Shown here in pieces: positions 1 to 9,583 of a stretch of DNA of 45,359 bases. Position 1 is the stretch's first letter. Every line of letters starts with the position of its first letter. The notes beneath the pieces were generated by a model that saw only the letters and a program-made list of their open reading frames with translations, ran no database searches and had not been told where the DNA came from. Source of the DNA: Caulobacter sp. UNC279MFTsu5.1 (GTDB taxonomy: Bacteria; Pseudomonadota; Alphaproteobacteria; Caulobacterales; Caulobacteraceae); contig NZ_FORN01000048.1 in the NCBI RefSeq assembly GCF_900114015.1, forward strand, positions 1 to 45,359, read 5' to 3'. The translations under genes were made by a program, and so were the position numbers.

Positions 1-347
1 GCCCTGTTGAGGCTTAGCCGGACCCGGTCTCGATCCCTTTCGGGAGAAACCAGACGCCGGGGGCGCGGGCCTATGGGCAATTCACGCGCTTTGTCCCCGG
101 TCGACGCCGACGGCGGGCGGGCTTCCCAACGATGGAAGGCCCCGGACACGCTGAAGTAACCCCCTCCAGCCCAGTCCCGCTCGATCGCCCCCCGCCGCCG
201 CATCGGTCGCTGGCCATGCGCCCTTTCCCCGCGTCGAGGTGAGACCAGGATACGGCCGGTCCGAGAGGGTGCGGGGCATAAAGTTTTAGACCAGGGATTT
301 CAGCGGCTTGGTCGCCGCAGTGACGGGGACACGCCCCCAGCGCCCCC
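1..347. other. Gene-free left edge
   Basis: No convincing protein gene is visible here. Short open frames exist on both strands but lack a usable ribosome binding site and resemble no family I recognise. The only structure I can support is the 97-bp element described separately, which has a diverged partner at the other end of the window. I compared the region by eye with 5S rRNA, tmRNA, RNase P RNA and SRP RNA signatures and saw no match. Confidence 0.6.
175..271 (-). repeat. Copy A of a diverged inverted pair; candidate structured RNA
   Basis: This 97-bp segment aligns without gaps to the reverse complement of 44959-45055, with about 73 of 97 positions identical by hand count. Read on the minus strand, GCCGTAT (250-256) can pair with ATGCGGC (197-203); the one difference from the partner copy gives a G-U pair in RNA. 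Outside this stem, further short GC-rich segments can also pair. Weaker similarity continues towards about 300 (an AAAACTTT / GAACTTT block). The element follows the 3' end of the NADH-dehydrogenase-like gene on the same strand, so it could be a separate RNA, a 3' UTR or a leader of something beyond the edge. The family is not recognised. Confidence 0.5.
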
Positions 348-1652
348 TCAGTGCAGCTTCAGCCGTCCCGCCACCCGCTGTTGCAGCAGCCGGGCCAGGG
401 CCAGGACGATGGTCTTGGGGGTGCCCATGATCGCCCGGTGGTGGTCCAGGTGCAGCGAGATGTAGGCCCACTTGGCGATCAGGCCCTCGACGAAGAAGTT
501 CGGCCCGCCCAGCCCGCCCATCAGGGCCCCGACGCCCTTGTTCTCGCCCAGGGACAGCAGCGAGCCGAAGTCGCGATAGACGAACGGCGCCTCGACCCGG
601 CGCTGGCCCAGGCGGGCGGTCAGGGCCTTGGCCAGGTAGCTGGCCTGCTGGTGGGCGGCCTGGGCGCGGGCGGGTATGATCCGGCCCTCCTTGCCCGCCG
701 TGCCGATCCAGGGCGCGGCGGCGCAGTCGCCCAGGGCCCAGACGTCGGGCGCCGAGGTCTCGAGCCGCTCATTGACCACGAACTGGTGGGTCTTGTTGGT
801 CTCCAGGCCGTAGCCGGCGTTGGTCGGCGCGGCCTTGACCCCGGCGGCCCAGACGATCAGGTCGGCCGGGATGTCGCCCTGGCTGGTCTCCAGCCGGTCG
901 GGATGGACGGCCGCCACCTTGGCCCCGGTGTGGACCCGCACACCCTTGCGCTCCAGGGCGACGGTGGCCTGGTCGGAGATCTTCTCCGGCAGGCCGCCCA
1001 GGATGCGCGGCGCGGCCTCGACGATGGCGATGTCCAGGCGGAAGCGCTGTTCCGAGCCCAGGCTGCCCAGCAGCTCGCGGTGGGCCTCGATCAGTTCGGC
1101 CGACAGCTCCACGCCCGTGGCCCCGCCGCCGACGATGGCCACGCTCATGGTCTTCTCGGTCGAGAACGAGGCCTTCATGAAGGCGGCCAGCAGGCGGGTG
1201 TGGAAGGCCTCGGCGTCCTCGGTGCGCTCCAGCAGGTGGGCCTGGTCGGCGCCGGGCGTGCCGAACAGGTTGGAGCCGCTGCCGATCGCCAGCACGCCCC
1301 AGCTGAAGGTGACGCCGCGCTCGGGGACCAGCACCTTGCCGCCTTCGCCCAGGATCGGCTTGAGGCTCAGCCGCTTGGCGACGGGATCGAAGCTGTCGAG
1401 ATCGCCCAGCAGGAAGCTGAAATGGTTGGCGCGGCCCAGGATCGAATAGGACAGGCCCTCCTGGTGGGTGTCCAGCGTGCCGGCCGCCACCTCGTGCAGG
1501 GTCGGCTTCCAGATGTGGAAGGTCGAGCGGTCGATCAGCAGCACCCGTTCCTTGCCGGCCTTGGGGCCCAGCTTGCGCCCCAGCCGCGCGGCCAGCTCCA
1601 GCCCGCCGGCCCCGCCGCCGACGATCACGATGTCGTAGTGCATGCCCGCCAT
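348..1652 (-). CDS. NAD(P)/FAD-dependent oxidoreductase, type-II NADH dehydrogenase-like
   Basis: A 434-residue flavoprotein of the pyridine nucleotide-disulfide oxidoreductase fold, closest in layout to type-II NADH:quinone dehydrogenases. These pass electrons from NADH to quinone at the membrane without pumping protons. The N-terminal FAD Rossmann motif GGGAGG is at residues 12-17, a second dinucleotide motif (IVGGGATGVE) lies near residue 173, and the C-terminal FAD motif ALGDCAAAP follows. The C-terminus is amphipathic and basic, as expected for membrane attachment. The start at 1652 has GAGGA nine bases upstream; an ATG three codons in (1643) is possible. No redox-active CxxxxC pair is present, which argues against a disulfide reductase. 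The family is clear; the exact electron acceptor is inferred. Confidence 0.85.
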   Translation of the reverse strand: MAGMHYDIVIVGGGAGGLELAARLGRKLGPKAGKERVLLIDRSTFHIWKPTLHEVAAGTLDTHQEGLSYSILGRANHFSFLLGDLDSFDPVAKRLSLKPILGEGGKVLVPERGVTFSWGVLAIGSGSNLFGTPGADQAHLLERTEDAEAFHTRLLAAFMKASFSTEKTMSVAIVGGGATGVELSAELIEAHRELLGSLGSEQRFRLDIAIVEAAPRILGGLPEKISDQATVALERKGVRVHTGAKVAAVHPDRLETSQGDIPADLIVWAAGVKAAPTNAGYGLETNKTHQFVVNERLETSAPDVWALGDCAAAPWIGTAGKEGRIIPARAQAAHQQASYLAKALTARLGQRRVEAPFVYRDFGSLLSLGENKGVGALMGGLGGPNFFVEGLIAKWAYISLHLDHHRAIMGTPKTIVLALARLLQQRVAGRLKLH

Positions 1653-1701
1653 CCCGATAATTCCTCAGATGGTGAATATATAGGAGGTTCGCCGAACGAT
1701 G

Positions 1702-1865
1702 TCAGGCCGGGCCGAACCGCCAGGCGACGCCGAATCGGTCATCGACCCAGGCGAAGCACGGAAGACGTCGTTGTCGGGGAAAGGCGGGACGTGAAACGCC
1801 GTCGCCGCCAGGGCGGCCCGCGCCTGAAGCATCGGCAACGGTCGTAGGGTCTGGCTCACCGTCAT
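1702..1865 (-). pseudogene. Remnant of a VOC/PhnB-like gene with the middle deleted
   Basis: Two pieces of a VOC (glyoxalase/PhnB-type) protein can be read in different frames. From the ATG at 1865, residues with the pattern PLPMLQARAA...FHVPPFPDNDV match the typical family N-terminus (P-L-F-Q-G-A..A..FY...FPD). About 40 codons later, in another frame and ending at the stop at 1702, FAWVDDRFGVAWRF matches the family's C-terminal motif (GW..DRFGVSWQ). The roughly 80-100 residues expected between them are absent. This suggests an internal deletion with a frameshift. The match comes from motif memory only, without a search. The rest of 1653-1955 shows no gene. Confidence 0.45.
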
Positions 1866-1955
1866 TCCTTCGCGAACGTCGTTCGACCGAGAATGATGGT
1901 GAGTTGTCCAGGATCGCAAGCTTAATGGTACCGGTACCGACCCGCGGCGAGATCC

Positions 1956-2609
1956 CTAGGGGATCGGGTTGGCTTCCAGGCGCTTGTCCAGATAGTCGCC
2001 GACGCTCTTCTCGACCGACGGCAGGTGCTCGGCCCAGAAGTGGGTGGCCTTGTCGACGACCTCGTAGTCGATGACGATGCCTTTCTGGGTGCGCAGCTTG
2101 CTGACCACGCGCTCGACCTCGACCGGCGGCACGACGGTGTCGGCCGCGCCGGTCAGGATCAGGCCCGAGGCCGGGCAGGGGGCCAGGAAGCTGAAATCGT
2201 ACATGTTGGTCGGGGGCGACACCGAGATGAAGCCGTCGGTCTCCGGACGGCGCATCAACAGCTGCATGCCGATATAGGCGCCGAAGCTGTAGCCGGCGAC
2301 CCAGGTCTGGGCGGCGGCGGGGTTGTTGGACTGCAGCCAGTCCAGGGCCGTGGCCGCGTCGGCCAGCTCGCCGATGCCGCTGTCGAACTCGCCCTGGCTG
2401 CGGCCCACGCCGCGGAAGTTGAAACGCAGGGTCGCGAAACCGCGCTTCATGAACAGGTGGTACAGCTGCACCGAGACCGGGTGGTTCATGTGCCCGCCCG
2501 CCTTGGGGTGCGGGTGCAGGATCAGCGCGATCGGCGCGTTGTCGGTCTTGCCCGGCGAATAGCGGCCCTCGATGCGGCCCGAAGCTCCGGTCAAAATCAC
2601 GTCAGGCAT
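1956..2609 (-). CDS. Alpha/beta hydrolase (serine hydrolase, COG2945-like)
   Basis: A 217-residue single-domain alpha/beta hydrolase, probably a cytosolic esterase or related enzyme of unknown substrate. The nucleophile elbow is GYSFGA with Ser108. Asp157 (TGAADTVVPP) and His190 (KATHFWAEH) complete a plausible triad. The early LHPHP motif and RFNFRGVGRSQG loop are typical of this small-hydrolase group. There is no signal peptide. ATG at 2609 is preceded by AGGGA at a normal distance. The stop codon lies inside the near-palindrome GATCCC-TAG-GGGATC (1951-1965), which could form a small hairpin. It is divergent from the Rrf2/suf operon. The family is well supported; the function is not. Confidence 0.8.
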   Translation of the reverse strand: MPDVILTGASGRIEGRYSPGKTDNAPIALILHPHPKAGGHMNHPVSVQLYHLFMKRGFATLRFNFRGVGRSQGEFDSGIGELADAATALDWLQSNNPAAAQTWVAGYSFGAYIGMQLLMRRPETDGFISVSPPTNMYDFSFLAPCPASGLILTGAADTVVPPVEVERVVSKLRTQKGIVIDYEVVDKATHFWAEHLPSVEKSVGDYLDKRLEANPIP

Positions 2610-2675
2610 TCAAGGTCCCTATCCAAAAAGGGGCGACGGGGCCGTCTCCTCGCGCCGGAACAGGCGAAGGAATAC

Positions 2676-2704
2676 TTGACCGCTGCGCTTGGTCTTCCTA
2701 AATC
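2676..2704 (+). promoter_or_regulatory. Candidate promoter/operator of the suf operon
   Basis: TTGACC (2676-2681) and TAAATC (2699-2704) are 17 bases apart, about 105 bp upstream of the Rrf2-type regulator gene. Between them the pair GACC...GGTC forms an imperfect inverted repeat that could be an operator, for example for the regulator's own product. This is pattern reading only; no start site is known. Confidence 0.35.
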
Positions 2705-2808
2705 CGCACCGCGCGCCTTGGTCTTTTTCAAGAGCCCCGGGCGCGAAGTCGCGGCTTGTAGCACACGCCTAAGCCAATGCGCGGCGAATCCGCAAGGAGA
2801 TAAGGCGC

Positions 2809-3309
2809 ATGCGCCTGAGCACCAAGGGACGCTACGCGGTGATGGCCATGACCGACCTGGCCCGCCGCCAGGACGAGGCGGAGGGCCGCGCCGTGGCCCT
2901 GGCCGAGATCGCCGCCCGCCAGCAGATCTCGCTTTCCTATCTCGAGCAGCTGTTCGCCCGCCTGCGGCGCAAGGGGCTGGTGGTCAGCGCCCGCGGCCCC
3001 GGCGGCGGCTATCGCCTGGCCCGCGAGGCCCGCGACACCGCCATTGCCGACATCGTCCTGGCCGTGGACGAGCCCCTGCGCGCCACCCGCTGCGGCCTCT
3101 CGAAAGCCGGCGCGGGCAAGGGCGCGCCCAAGGGCTGCATGGCGGGCGGCGCCCAATGCCTGACCCACGACCTGTGGGAAGAGATGGGCCGCCAGATCCA
3201 CGGCTACCTGGCCAGCGTGTCGGTGGCCGACGTGCTGGACGGCACGCTCAAGGCCCGGGCCCAGAAGGCCAAGGCGGACCAGAAGTCAGGGGAGATGGCG
3301 GCGGCGTGA
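2809..3309 (+). CDS. Rrf2/IscR-family transcriptional regulator of Fe-S assembly
   Basis: A 166-residue Rrf2-family regulator, first gene of the suf cluster. In this family the winged-helix N-terminus binds DNA and three cysteines plus a histidine hold a [2Fe-2S] cluster that reports cluster supply. The N-terminus (MRLSTKGRYAVMAM) and the recognition region with the wing SARGPGGGYRL are typical. Cys95, Cys110 and Cys117 followed by CLTHDLWEE (His120) match the IscR ligand region, but the first two cysteines are 15 residues apart rather than about 6, with a Gly/Lys-rich insert between. AAGGAG precedes the ATG at good spacing. The stop overlaps the next gene's GTG start, so the operon is probably autoregulated by this protein. 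Confidence 0.9.
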   Translation: MRLSTKGRYAVMAMTDLARRQDEAEGRAVALAEIAARQQISLSYLEQLFARLRRKGLVVSARGPGGGYRLAREARDTAIADIVLAVDEPLRATRCGLSKAGAGKGAPKGCMAGGAQCLTHDLWEEMGRQIHGYLASVSVADVLDGTLKARAQKAKADQKSGEMAAA

Positions 3310-4438
3310 CCCAGCCCTCGATCTATCTCGACTACAACGCCACGGCCCCGATCCGCCTCGAGGCGCGGGACGCGGTGCTGCGCGCCTTCGAGACCGCCGG
3401 CAACCCCTCGTCGGTGCACGCCAGCGGCCGCGCCGCCCGCGACCTGGTCGAGACCGCCCGGGCCCAGGTCGCCGCCCTGGTCGGGGTGGTTCCCGGCTCG
3501 GTCACCTTCGTCAGCGGCGGCACCGAGGCCAACGCCCTGGCCATCGGCAGCGCCGCCTTCGCCGGCTTCAACCGCGTCATCGTCAGCGAGGGCGAGCACG
3601 ACGCGGTGCTGGAAACCGCCGCCGCATCCGGCCTGCAGGTCCTGAAAATGCCGCTGGACGCCGACGGCGTCGCGCGCCTGGACTGGCTCGAAGAAGCCTT
3701 GAGCGACGAGGGCCGGGCCCTGGTCTGCCTGATGCTGGCCAACAACGAGACCGGCGTGATCCAGCCCGTCGCCGAGGCCGCCGCCCTGGTCCGCGCCGCC
3801 GACGGCTGGCTGCACGTCGACGCCGTCCAGGCGGCCGGCAAGATCGCCGTCGACTTCTCCGCCCTGGGCGCCGACACCATGGCGCTGTCGGCCCACAAGC
3901 TGGGCGGACCGCAGGGCGTCGGCGCCCTGGTCGCCGGCACGCGCGCCACCATCGTCCGCCAACAGCAAGGCGGCGGCCAGGAACGCGGCCGCCGGGCCGG
4001 CACCGAGAACGTCGCCGGGATCGCCGGCTTCGGCGCGGCGGCCGAGGCGGCGATCCGCGACTTGCCCTCGATGGCCAATCAAGGCACATGGCGCGACGCC
4101 TTGGCCCAGCGGGTCAAGGCCGTCGGCGCGGTCGTGCTCGGGGAGGGCGCGCAACGCCTGCCGCAAACCCTGTGCCTGGCGGCCGAGGGCTTCGCTTCGC
4201 AGATCCAGGTGATGAGCCTGGACCTGGCCGGGGTGATGGTCAGCGCCGGCAGCGCCTGCTCGTCGGGCAAGGTCAAGGCCAGCCGCGTGGTGGACGCCAT
4301 GGGCCGGGCGGACCTGGCCCCGTTCGCCCTGCGCGTCAGCGGCGGCTGGGCCTCGAGCGAGCAAGACTGGATTTCCTGCGGCGACGCCTGGCTCGCCGCC
4401 TATTCGCGTATCGGCGCCCGGCGCCGGGAGGTGGCGTA

Positions 4439-4439
<1 letters not shown>
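3306..4439 (+). CDS. Cysteine desulfurase, NifS/IscS (group I) type
   Basis: A 377-residue PLP enzyme that takes sulfur from cysteine as an enzyme persulfide for cluster building. SIYLDYNATAPI is the usual class-V aminotransferase opening. The PLP lysine is Lys198 (SAHKLGG), and the active cysteine is Cys318 in SAGSACSSGK, the long flexible loop that marks group I enzymes. The GTG start at 3306 overlaps the regulator's stop (GTGA), and no ATG is available nearby, so translation is likely coupled. The stop overlaps the start of sufB by one base. The operon also contains a group II desulfurase (sufS), so this enzyme either shares the role or supplies sulfur elsewhere, for instance tRNA thiolation. 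Confidence 0.9.
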
Positions 4440-5908
<1,469 letters not shown>

Positions 5909-5924
5909 AGCCGCTTGCCTCCTT

Positions 5925-6067
5925 CCTTCTCCCCTTGCGGGAGAAGGTGTCGGCGCAGCCGACGGATGAGGGGTCGCGCCGACCTTTCCGCCGTTCGCTG
6001 CTGAACCGACTTTCGACCCCTCATCCGACCGCCTTCGGCGGCCACCTTCTCCCGCAAGGGGAGAAGG
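5925..6067. repeat. Palindromic intergenic repeat R1 (sufB-sufC)
   Basis: Perfect 25-bp outer arms (5925-5949 and 6043-6067; CCTTCTCCCCTTGCGGGAGA...) and perfect 14-bp inner arms (5963-5976 and 6014-6027; CGGATGAGGGGTCG) make this a nearly complete 143-bp palindrome. It would form a long hairpin in the suf mRNA. The last bases of the right arm (AAGG, 6064-6067) are part of the Shine-Dalgarno sequence of sufC. It looks like a REP-type dispersed element. Confidence 0.9.
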
Positions 6068-6077
6068 AGATCATGAA

Positions 6078-6833
6078 GTGACTTCAATGCTCTCCATCCA
6101 AAACCTCCACGCCACCGTCGCCGACAAGCCGATCCTCAAGGGCGTCACGCTCGACGTGCCGGCCGGGCAGGTGCACGCCATCATGGGGCCGAACGGGGCG
6201 GGCAAGTCGACGCTGTCCTATGTGCTGAGCGGTCGCGGCGGCTATGAGGTCACCGAAGGCTCGGCCACGCTGAACGGCGAGGACCTGCTGGCCCTGGAGC
6301 CCAACGAGCGGGCCGCCAAGGGCGTGTTCCTGTCGTTCCAGTATCCGCTGGAGATCCCCGGCGTGCCGGCCCTGACCTTCATCCGCACCGCCCTCAACGC
6401 CCAGCGCCGGGCGCGCGGCGAGGACGAGATCGCCGCCCCGGCCTTCCTGAAGCTGGCCAAGGAGAAGGCCGCGGCGCTGAAGATCGACTTCGACATGCTC
6501 AAGCGCGGCCTGAACGTCGGCTTCTCGGGCGGCGAGAAGAAGCGGATGGAAATCCTGCAGATGGCGATGCTGTCGCCCAAATTCCTGATCCTGGACGAGA
6601 CCGACAGCGGCCTGGACATCGACGCCCTGAAGATCGTGTCGGAAGGCGTCAACGCCCTGCGCGCCCCCGATCGCGGCATGCTGGTCATCACCCACTACCA
6701 GCGCCTGCTGGACTACATCAAACCCGACCGCGTCCACGTGCTGGCCGCCGGCCGCATCGTCGCCTCGGGCGGCCCGGAGCTGGCCCACCAGCTGGAGGCC
6801 GAGGGCTACGACAAGTACACGGTGGCGGCATGA
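6078..6833 (+). CDS. Fe-S assembly ATPase SufC
   Basis: A 251-residue ABC-type ATPase that drives conformational change in the SufB-SufD scaffold. Walker A GPNGAGKST is at residues 37-45, the signature FSGGEKKRME starts at 149, and Walker B LILDET at 170-175 is followed by the SufC-typical DSGLDIDALK. The H-loop is ITHYQRLL. The GTG at 6078 is chosen because AAGGAG (6064-6069) lies 8 bases upstream; an ATG three codons later (6087) would be too far from it. The ribosome site is partly contributed by the repeat R1. A second palindrome separates it from sufD. Confidence 0.96.
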   Translation: MTSMLSIQNLHATVADKPILKGVTLDVPAGQVHAIMGPNGAGKSTLSYVLSGRGGYEVTEGSATLNGEDLLALEPNERAAKGVFLSFQYPLEIPGVPALTFIRTALNAQRRARGEDEIAAPAFLKLAKEKAAALKIDFDMLKRGLNVGFSGGEKKRMEILQMAMLSPKFLILDETDSGLDIDALKIVSEGVNALRAPDRGMLVITHYQRLLDYIKPDRVHVLAAGRIVASGGPELAHQLEAEGYDKYTVAA

Positions 6834-6856
6834 TGCGCGGCGCATCGCTCGTTAGA

Positions 6857-6951
6857 TCCTCCCCCTCTGGGGGAGGTGGCCCGGAGGGCCGGAGGGGGAC
6901 CGCCGCGCTGACCCCCTCAGTCGCTCCGCGACAGCTCCCCCAGAGGGGGAG
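6857..6951. repeat. Palindromic intergenic repeat R2 (sufC-sufD)
   Basis: Arms of 17 bp (6859-6875 and 6935-6951; CTCCCCCTCTGGGGGAG and its exact reverse complement) enclose further pairing segments (GAGGGGG with CCCCCTC). It is the same kind of long hairpin as R1 but of different sequence. The right arm ends in GGGGGAG, nine bases before the sufD ATG, so it supplies that gene's Shine-Dalgarno sequence. Confidence 0.85.
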
Positions 6952-6960
6952 CATCTTCCA

Positions 6961-7992
6961 ATGACCCTCGCCACCGCCCTCAAGACCGGCGACCTGACCC
7001 AGCTGCCGTCGCGCCGCGACGAGGACTGGCGCTGGACCGACCTGCGCGGGCTGATCCGCCAGGTTCCGCCGGCCTCGCCCGCCTTCGACGACGACGTCGC
7101 GGCGGGCCCCTTCGACGGCTTGGCCGCCGACGAGATCCTGTTCGTCAACGGCCGCCAGCGCCACGCCGCCGCCAGCGGCGCGGGCGAGGTGGTGGCCCTG
7201 CGCTTCGTCTCGGCCACCGAGGGAACGGCCCACGCGGCCGCCTACGCCATCGTGGTCGAGCCCGACACGACCCTGGTCCTGCTGGAAAGCCACGAGGGCC
7301 AGGCCGGCGGCTATTTCTCGGACGTGACCCTGGACATCGCGGTGGGCGAGGGCGCCCGCGTCGAGCGCATCGTGCTGGTCGACGACGACGCCGAGGCCAT
7401 CGACGTGGTCACCGCCGAGGTCGACCTGGCCCCCGGCGCGACCTTCAACCAGACCGTCCTGACCGCCGGCGCCCGCCGCCAGCGGATCGAGACCCGCGTC
7501 AACCATCCTGGCGCCCACGCCAATGTCCGCCTGGACGGCGTCTACGCGCTGGCCGCCCAGCGCCACGCCGACCAGACCACCATCGTCACCCATGGCGGCG
7601 TCGACGGGGTCACCAGCCAATTGACCAAGGGCGTGGTCGACGACCAGGCGCGCGGCGTGTTCCAGGGGCGGATCGTCGTCCAGCCCGGCGCCGACCAGAC
7701 CGACGCGCGCATGGGCCACCACGCCCTGATCCTGTCGGACAAGGCCGAGGTCGACGCCAAGCCCGAGCTGCTGATCTTCGCCGACGACGTCGCCTGCGCC
7801 CACGGCAACACCATCGGCGCCCTGGACGACGAGCAGATCTTCTACGCCCGCCAGCGCGGCATCCCCGAAGCGGAAGCCAGGGCGATGCTGACCCAGGCCT
7901 TCCTGGGCGAGGTGGTCGAGCGCATCGAGCACGAGGGCGCGCGCGCGGTCGCGACCGCCTGGGTGGCCGCCAGGTTGGGGAGGGCGGAGTAA
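6961..7992 (+). CDS. Fe-S cluster assembly protein SufD
   Basis: A 343-residue SufD, partner of SufB in the scaffold. It opens with the SufD-type DEDWRWTDLRGL and ends with the conserved region CAHGNTIGALDDEQIFYARQRGIPEAEAR. The His in CAHGNT corresponds to the functionally important histidine of E. coli SufD. It is somewhat shorter than E. coli SufD, mainly in the N-terminal half. The ATG is nine bases after GGGGGAG, which belongs to the repeat R2. Its TAA stop shares the A with the sufS ATG (TAATG), so the two are translationally coupled. Confidence 0.93.
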   Translation: MTLATALKTGDLTQLPSRRDEDWRWTDLRGLIRQVPPASPAFDDDVAAGPFDGLAADEILFVNGRQRHAAASGAGEVVALRFVSATEGTAHAAAYAIVVEPDTTLVLLESHEGQAGGYFSDVTLDIAVGEGARVERIVLVDDDAEAIDVVTAEVDLAPGATFNQTVLTAGARRQRIETRVNHPGAHANVRLDGVYALAAQRHADQTTIVTHGGVDGVTSQLTKGVVDDQARGVFQGRIVVQPGADQTDARMGHHALILSDKAEVDAKPELLIFADDVACAHGNTIGALDDEQIFYARQRGIPEAEARAMLTQAFLGEVVERIEHEGARAVATAWVAARLGRAE

Positions 7993-9218
7993 TGGCTTAC
8001 GACGCGCCCTTCGACGTCGAGGCGATCCGCGCCCAGTTCCCGATCCTGGCCCGCCAGGTGCATGGCAAGCCGCTGGTCTATCTGGACAGCGCCGCCAGCG
8101 CCCAGAAGCCGGAAGCGGTGCTCAACGCGATGACCGGCCTGGCCCGCACCAGCTACGCCAACGTCCACCGCGGCCTGCACACCCTGGCCAACGAAACGAC
8201 GCAGGCCTATGAAAACGCGCGGGAAACCGTCGCGAAGTTCATCAACGCCGAGCCGTCGGAAATCGTCTGGACCAAGAGCGCCACCGAAGCGGTCAACCTG
8301 GTGGCCGACACCTTCGGCCGCTCGCTGAAGGCCGGCGACGAGATCGTCCTCTCGCAGATGGAGCACCACGCCAACATCGTGCCGTGGCATTTCCTGCGCG
8401 AGCGCTATGGCGTCGTCCTGAGGTTCGTGCCCGTCACCGACGAAGGCCGGCTGGACATGGAGGCCTATCGGGGCCTGCTGAACGAACGCACCAAGATGGT
8501 GGCCATCAGCCACATGTCGAACGTGCTGGGCACCATCAACGACGCCGCCCAGATCGTCCGTCTGGCCCACGCGGCCGGCGCCCTGACGCTGCTGGACGGC
8601 TGCCAGGCCATCGTCCATTCGAAGGTCGACGTGAAGGCCCTGGACGTCGATTTCTACGTGTTCTCCGGCCACAAGCTGTATGGCCCCACCGGCATCGGCG
8701 TGCTGTACGGCAAGGCCGAGCGCCTGGCCGCCCTGCCGCCGTACCAGGGCGGCGGCGAGATGATCGGCTCGGTGTCGATGGAGGCCGTCACCTATGCCGA
8801 CCCGCCGCACCGGTTCGAGGCCGGCACCCCGGCGATCCTCGAGGCCGTCGGCCTGGGGGCGGCCATCGAATGGCTGAACACCATCGACCGCGACGCGGCC
8901 CTGGCCCACGAGCACGCGCTCTACCAGCGGGTCGTCGACCAGCTGGCGGGCGTCAACGGCGTGCGGATCCTGGGCACGGTCCCGGGCAAGGGCGCGGTGC
9001 TGAGCTTCGTGGTCGAGGGCGCTCACGCCCACGACGTGGCCCAGGTGCTGGACCGCTACGGCGTGGCCGTCCGCGCCGGCACCCATTGCGCCGAGCCCCT
9101 GATGAAGCGGTTCGGCCTCACCTCGAGCGCCCGCGCCTCCTTCGCCCTATATAACACCCTGGACGAGGCCGACGCGTTCGTGAGCGCGCTGGCCAAGGCC
9201 CGCAGTTTCTTCAGTTGA
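7992..9218 (+). CDS. Cysteine desulfurase SufS (group II)
   Basis: A 408-residue group II cysteine desulfurase. The PLP lysine is Lys228 in FSGHKLYGPTGIG and the catalytic cysteine is Cys366 in RAGTHCAEP, on the short rigid loop typical of SufS enzymes. These normally hand sulfur to SufE or SufU; neither is encoded in this window. The start overlaps the sufD stop, and the stop overlaps the first start option of sufT. It is the second desulfurase of the operon, distinct in class from the one before sufB. Confidence 0.95.
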   Translation: MAYDAPFDVEAIRAQFPILARQVHGKPLVYLDSAASAQKPEAVLNAMTGLARTSYANVHRGLHTLANETTQAYENARETVAKFINAEPSEIVWTKSATEAVNLVADTFGRSLKAGDEIVLSQMEHHANIVPWHFLRERYGVVLRFVPVTDEGRLDMEAYRGLLNERTKMVAISHMSNVLGTINDAAQIVRLAHAAGALTLLDGCQAIVHSKVDVKALDVDFYVFSGHKLYGPTGIGVLYGKAERLAALPPYQGGGEMIGSVSMEAVTYADPPHRFEAGTPAILEAVGLGAAIEWLNTIDRDAALAHEHALYQRVVDQLAGVNGVRILGTVPGKGAVLSFVVEGAHAHDVAQVLDRYGVAVRAGTHCAEPLMKRFGLTSSARASFALYNTLDEADAFVSALAKARSFFS

Positions 9219-9568
9219 GCGACATGACCGAGCAAGCCGTCTCCAAGATCCCCCAGGCCGAACTCGACAAGCTGACCGATCAGCTGATCGAGAAGCTGAA
9301 GACGGTGTTCGATCCGGAAATCCCGGTCGACATCTACGAGCTGGGCCTGATCTACAAGGTCGACGTCAGCGACGACAAGGACGTGGCCATCGACATGACC
9401 CTGACCGCGCCGGGCTGCCCGGTGGCCGGGGAAATGCCGGGCTGGGTGCGCGACGCGGTGATGGAGATCAAGGACATCAAGTCCTGTCACGTCGACCTGG
9501 TGTTCGAGCCGCCGTGGGATCCCTCGCGGATGAGCGACGAGGCCAAGCTGCAACTGAACATGTTCTAG
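9215..9568 (+). CDS. SUF-associated DUF59/MIP18-family protein SufT
   Basis: A 117-residue protein with the DUF59/MIP18 domain: VFDPEIPVDIYELGLIYKVDV and the conserved cysteine loop LTAPGCPVAGEMPGWV. SufT proteins take part in maturation or transfer of Fe-S clusters in the cytosol. Two starts are possible: TTG at 9215 overlapping the sufS stop (TTGA), or ATG at 9224. Neither has a good Shine-Dalgarno sequence, and the overlap favours coupled initiation. Its place between sufS and the A-type carrier fits a late step of cluster delivery. Confidence 0.9.
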   Translation: MSDMTEQAVSKIPQAELDKLTDQLIEKLKTVFDPEIPVDIYELGLIYKVDVSDDKDVAIDMTLTAPGCPVAGEMPGWVRDAVMEIKDIKSCHVDLVFEPPWDPSRMSDEAKLQLNMF

Positions 9569-9583
9569 ACTGGTTGAATCCCC

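Noticed and set aside
1..347. Known RNA genes (5S, tmRNA, RNase P RNA, SRP RNA) at the left edge
   Set aside because: None of their conserved cores was found by eye; the structured element is listed as unidentified instead.
351..1847. Long open frame on the plus strand opposite the NADH-dehydrogenase-like gene
   Set aside because: High-GC antisense artefact: low-complexity Gly/Ala/Arg/Gln composition and no motif, while the opposite strand has clear FAD and NAD motifs.
1665..1919. An 84-codon open frame on the minus strand as an intact gene
   Set aside because: Its first half resembles a VOC N-terminus but the rest is out of frame with the family's C-terminal motif, so it is better explained as part of a pseudogene.
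5909..6077. Short open frames within the palindromic repeats
   Set aside because: They are by-products of the repeat sequence and have no conserved features.
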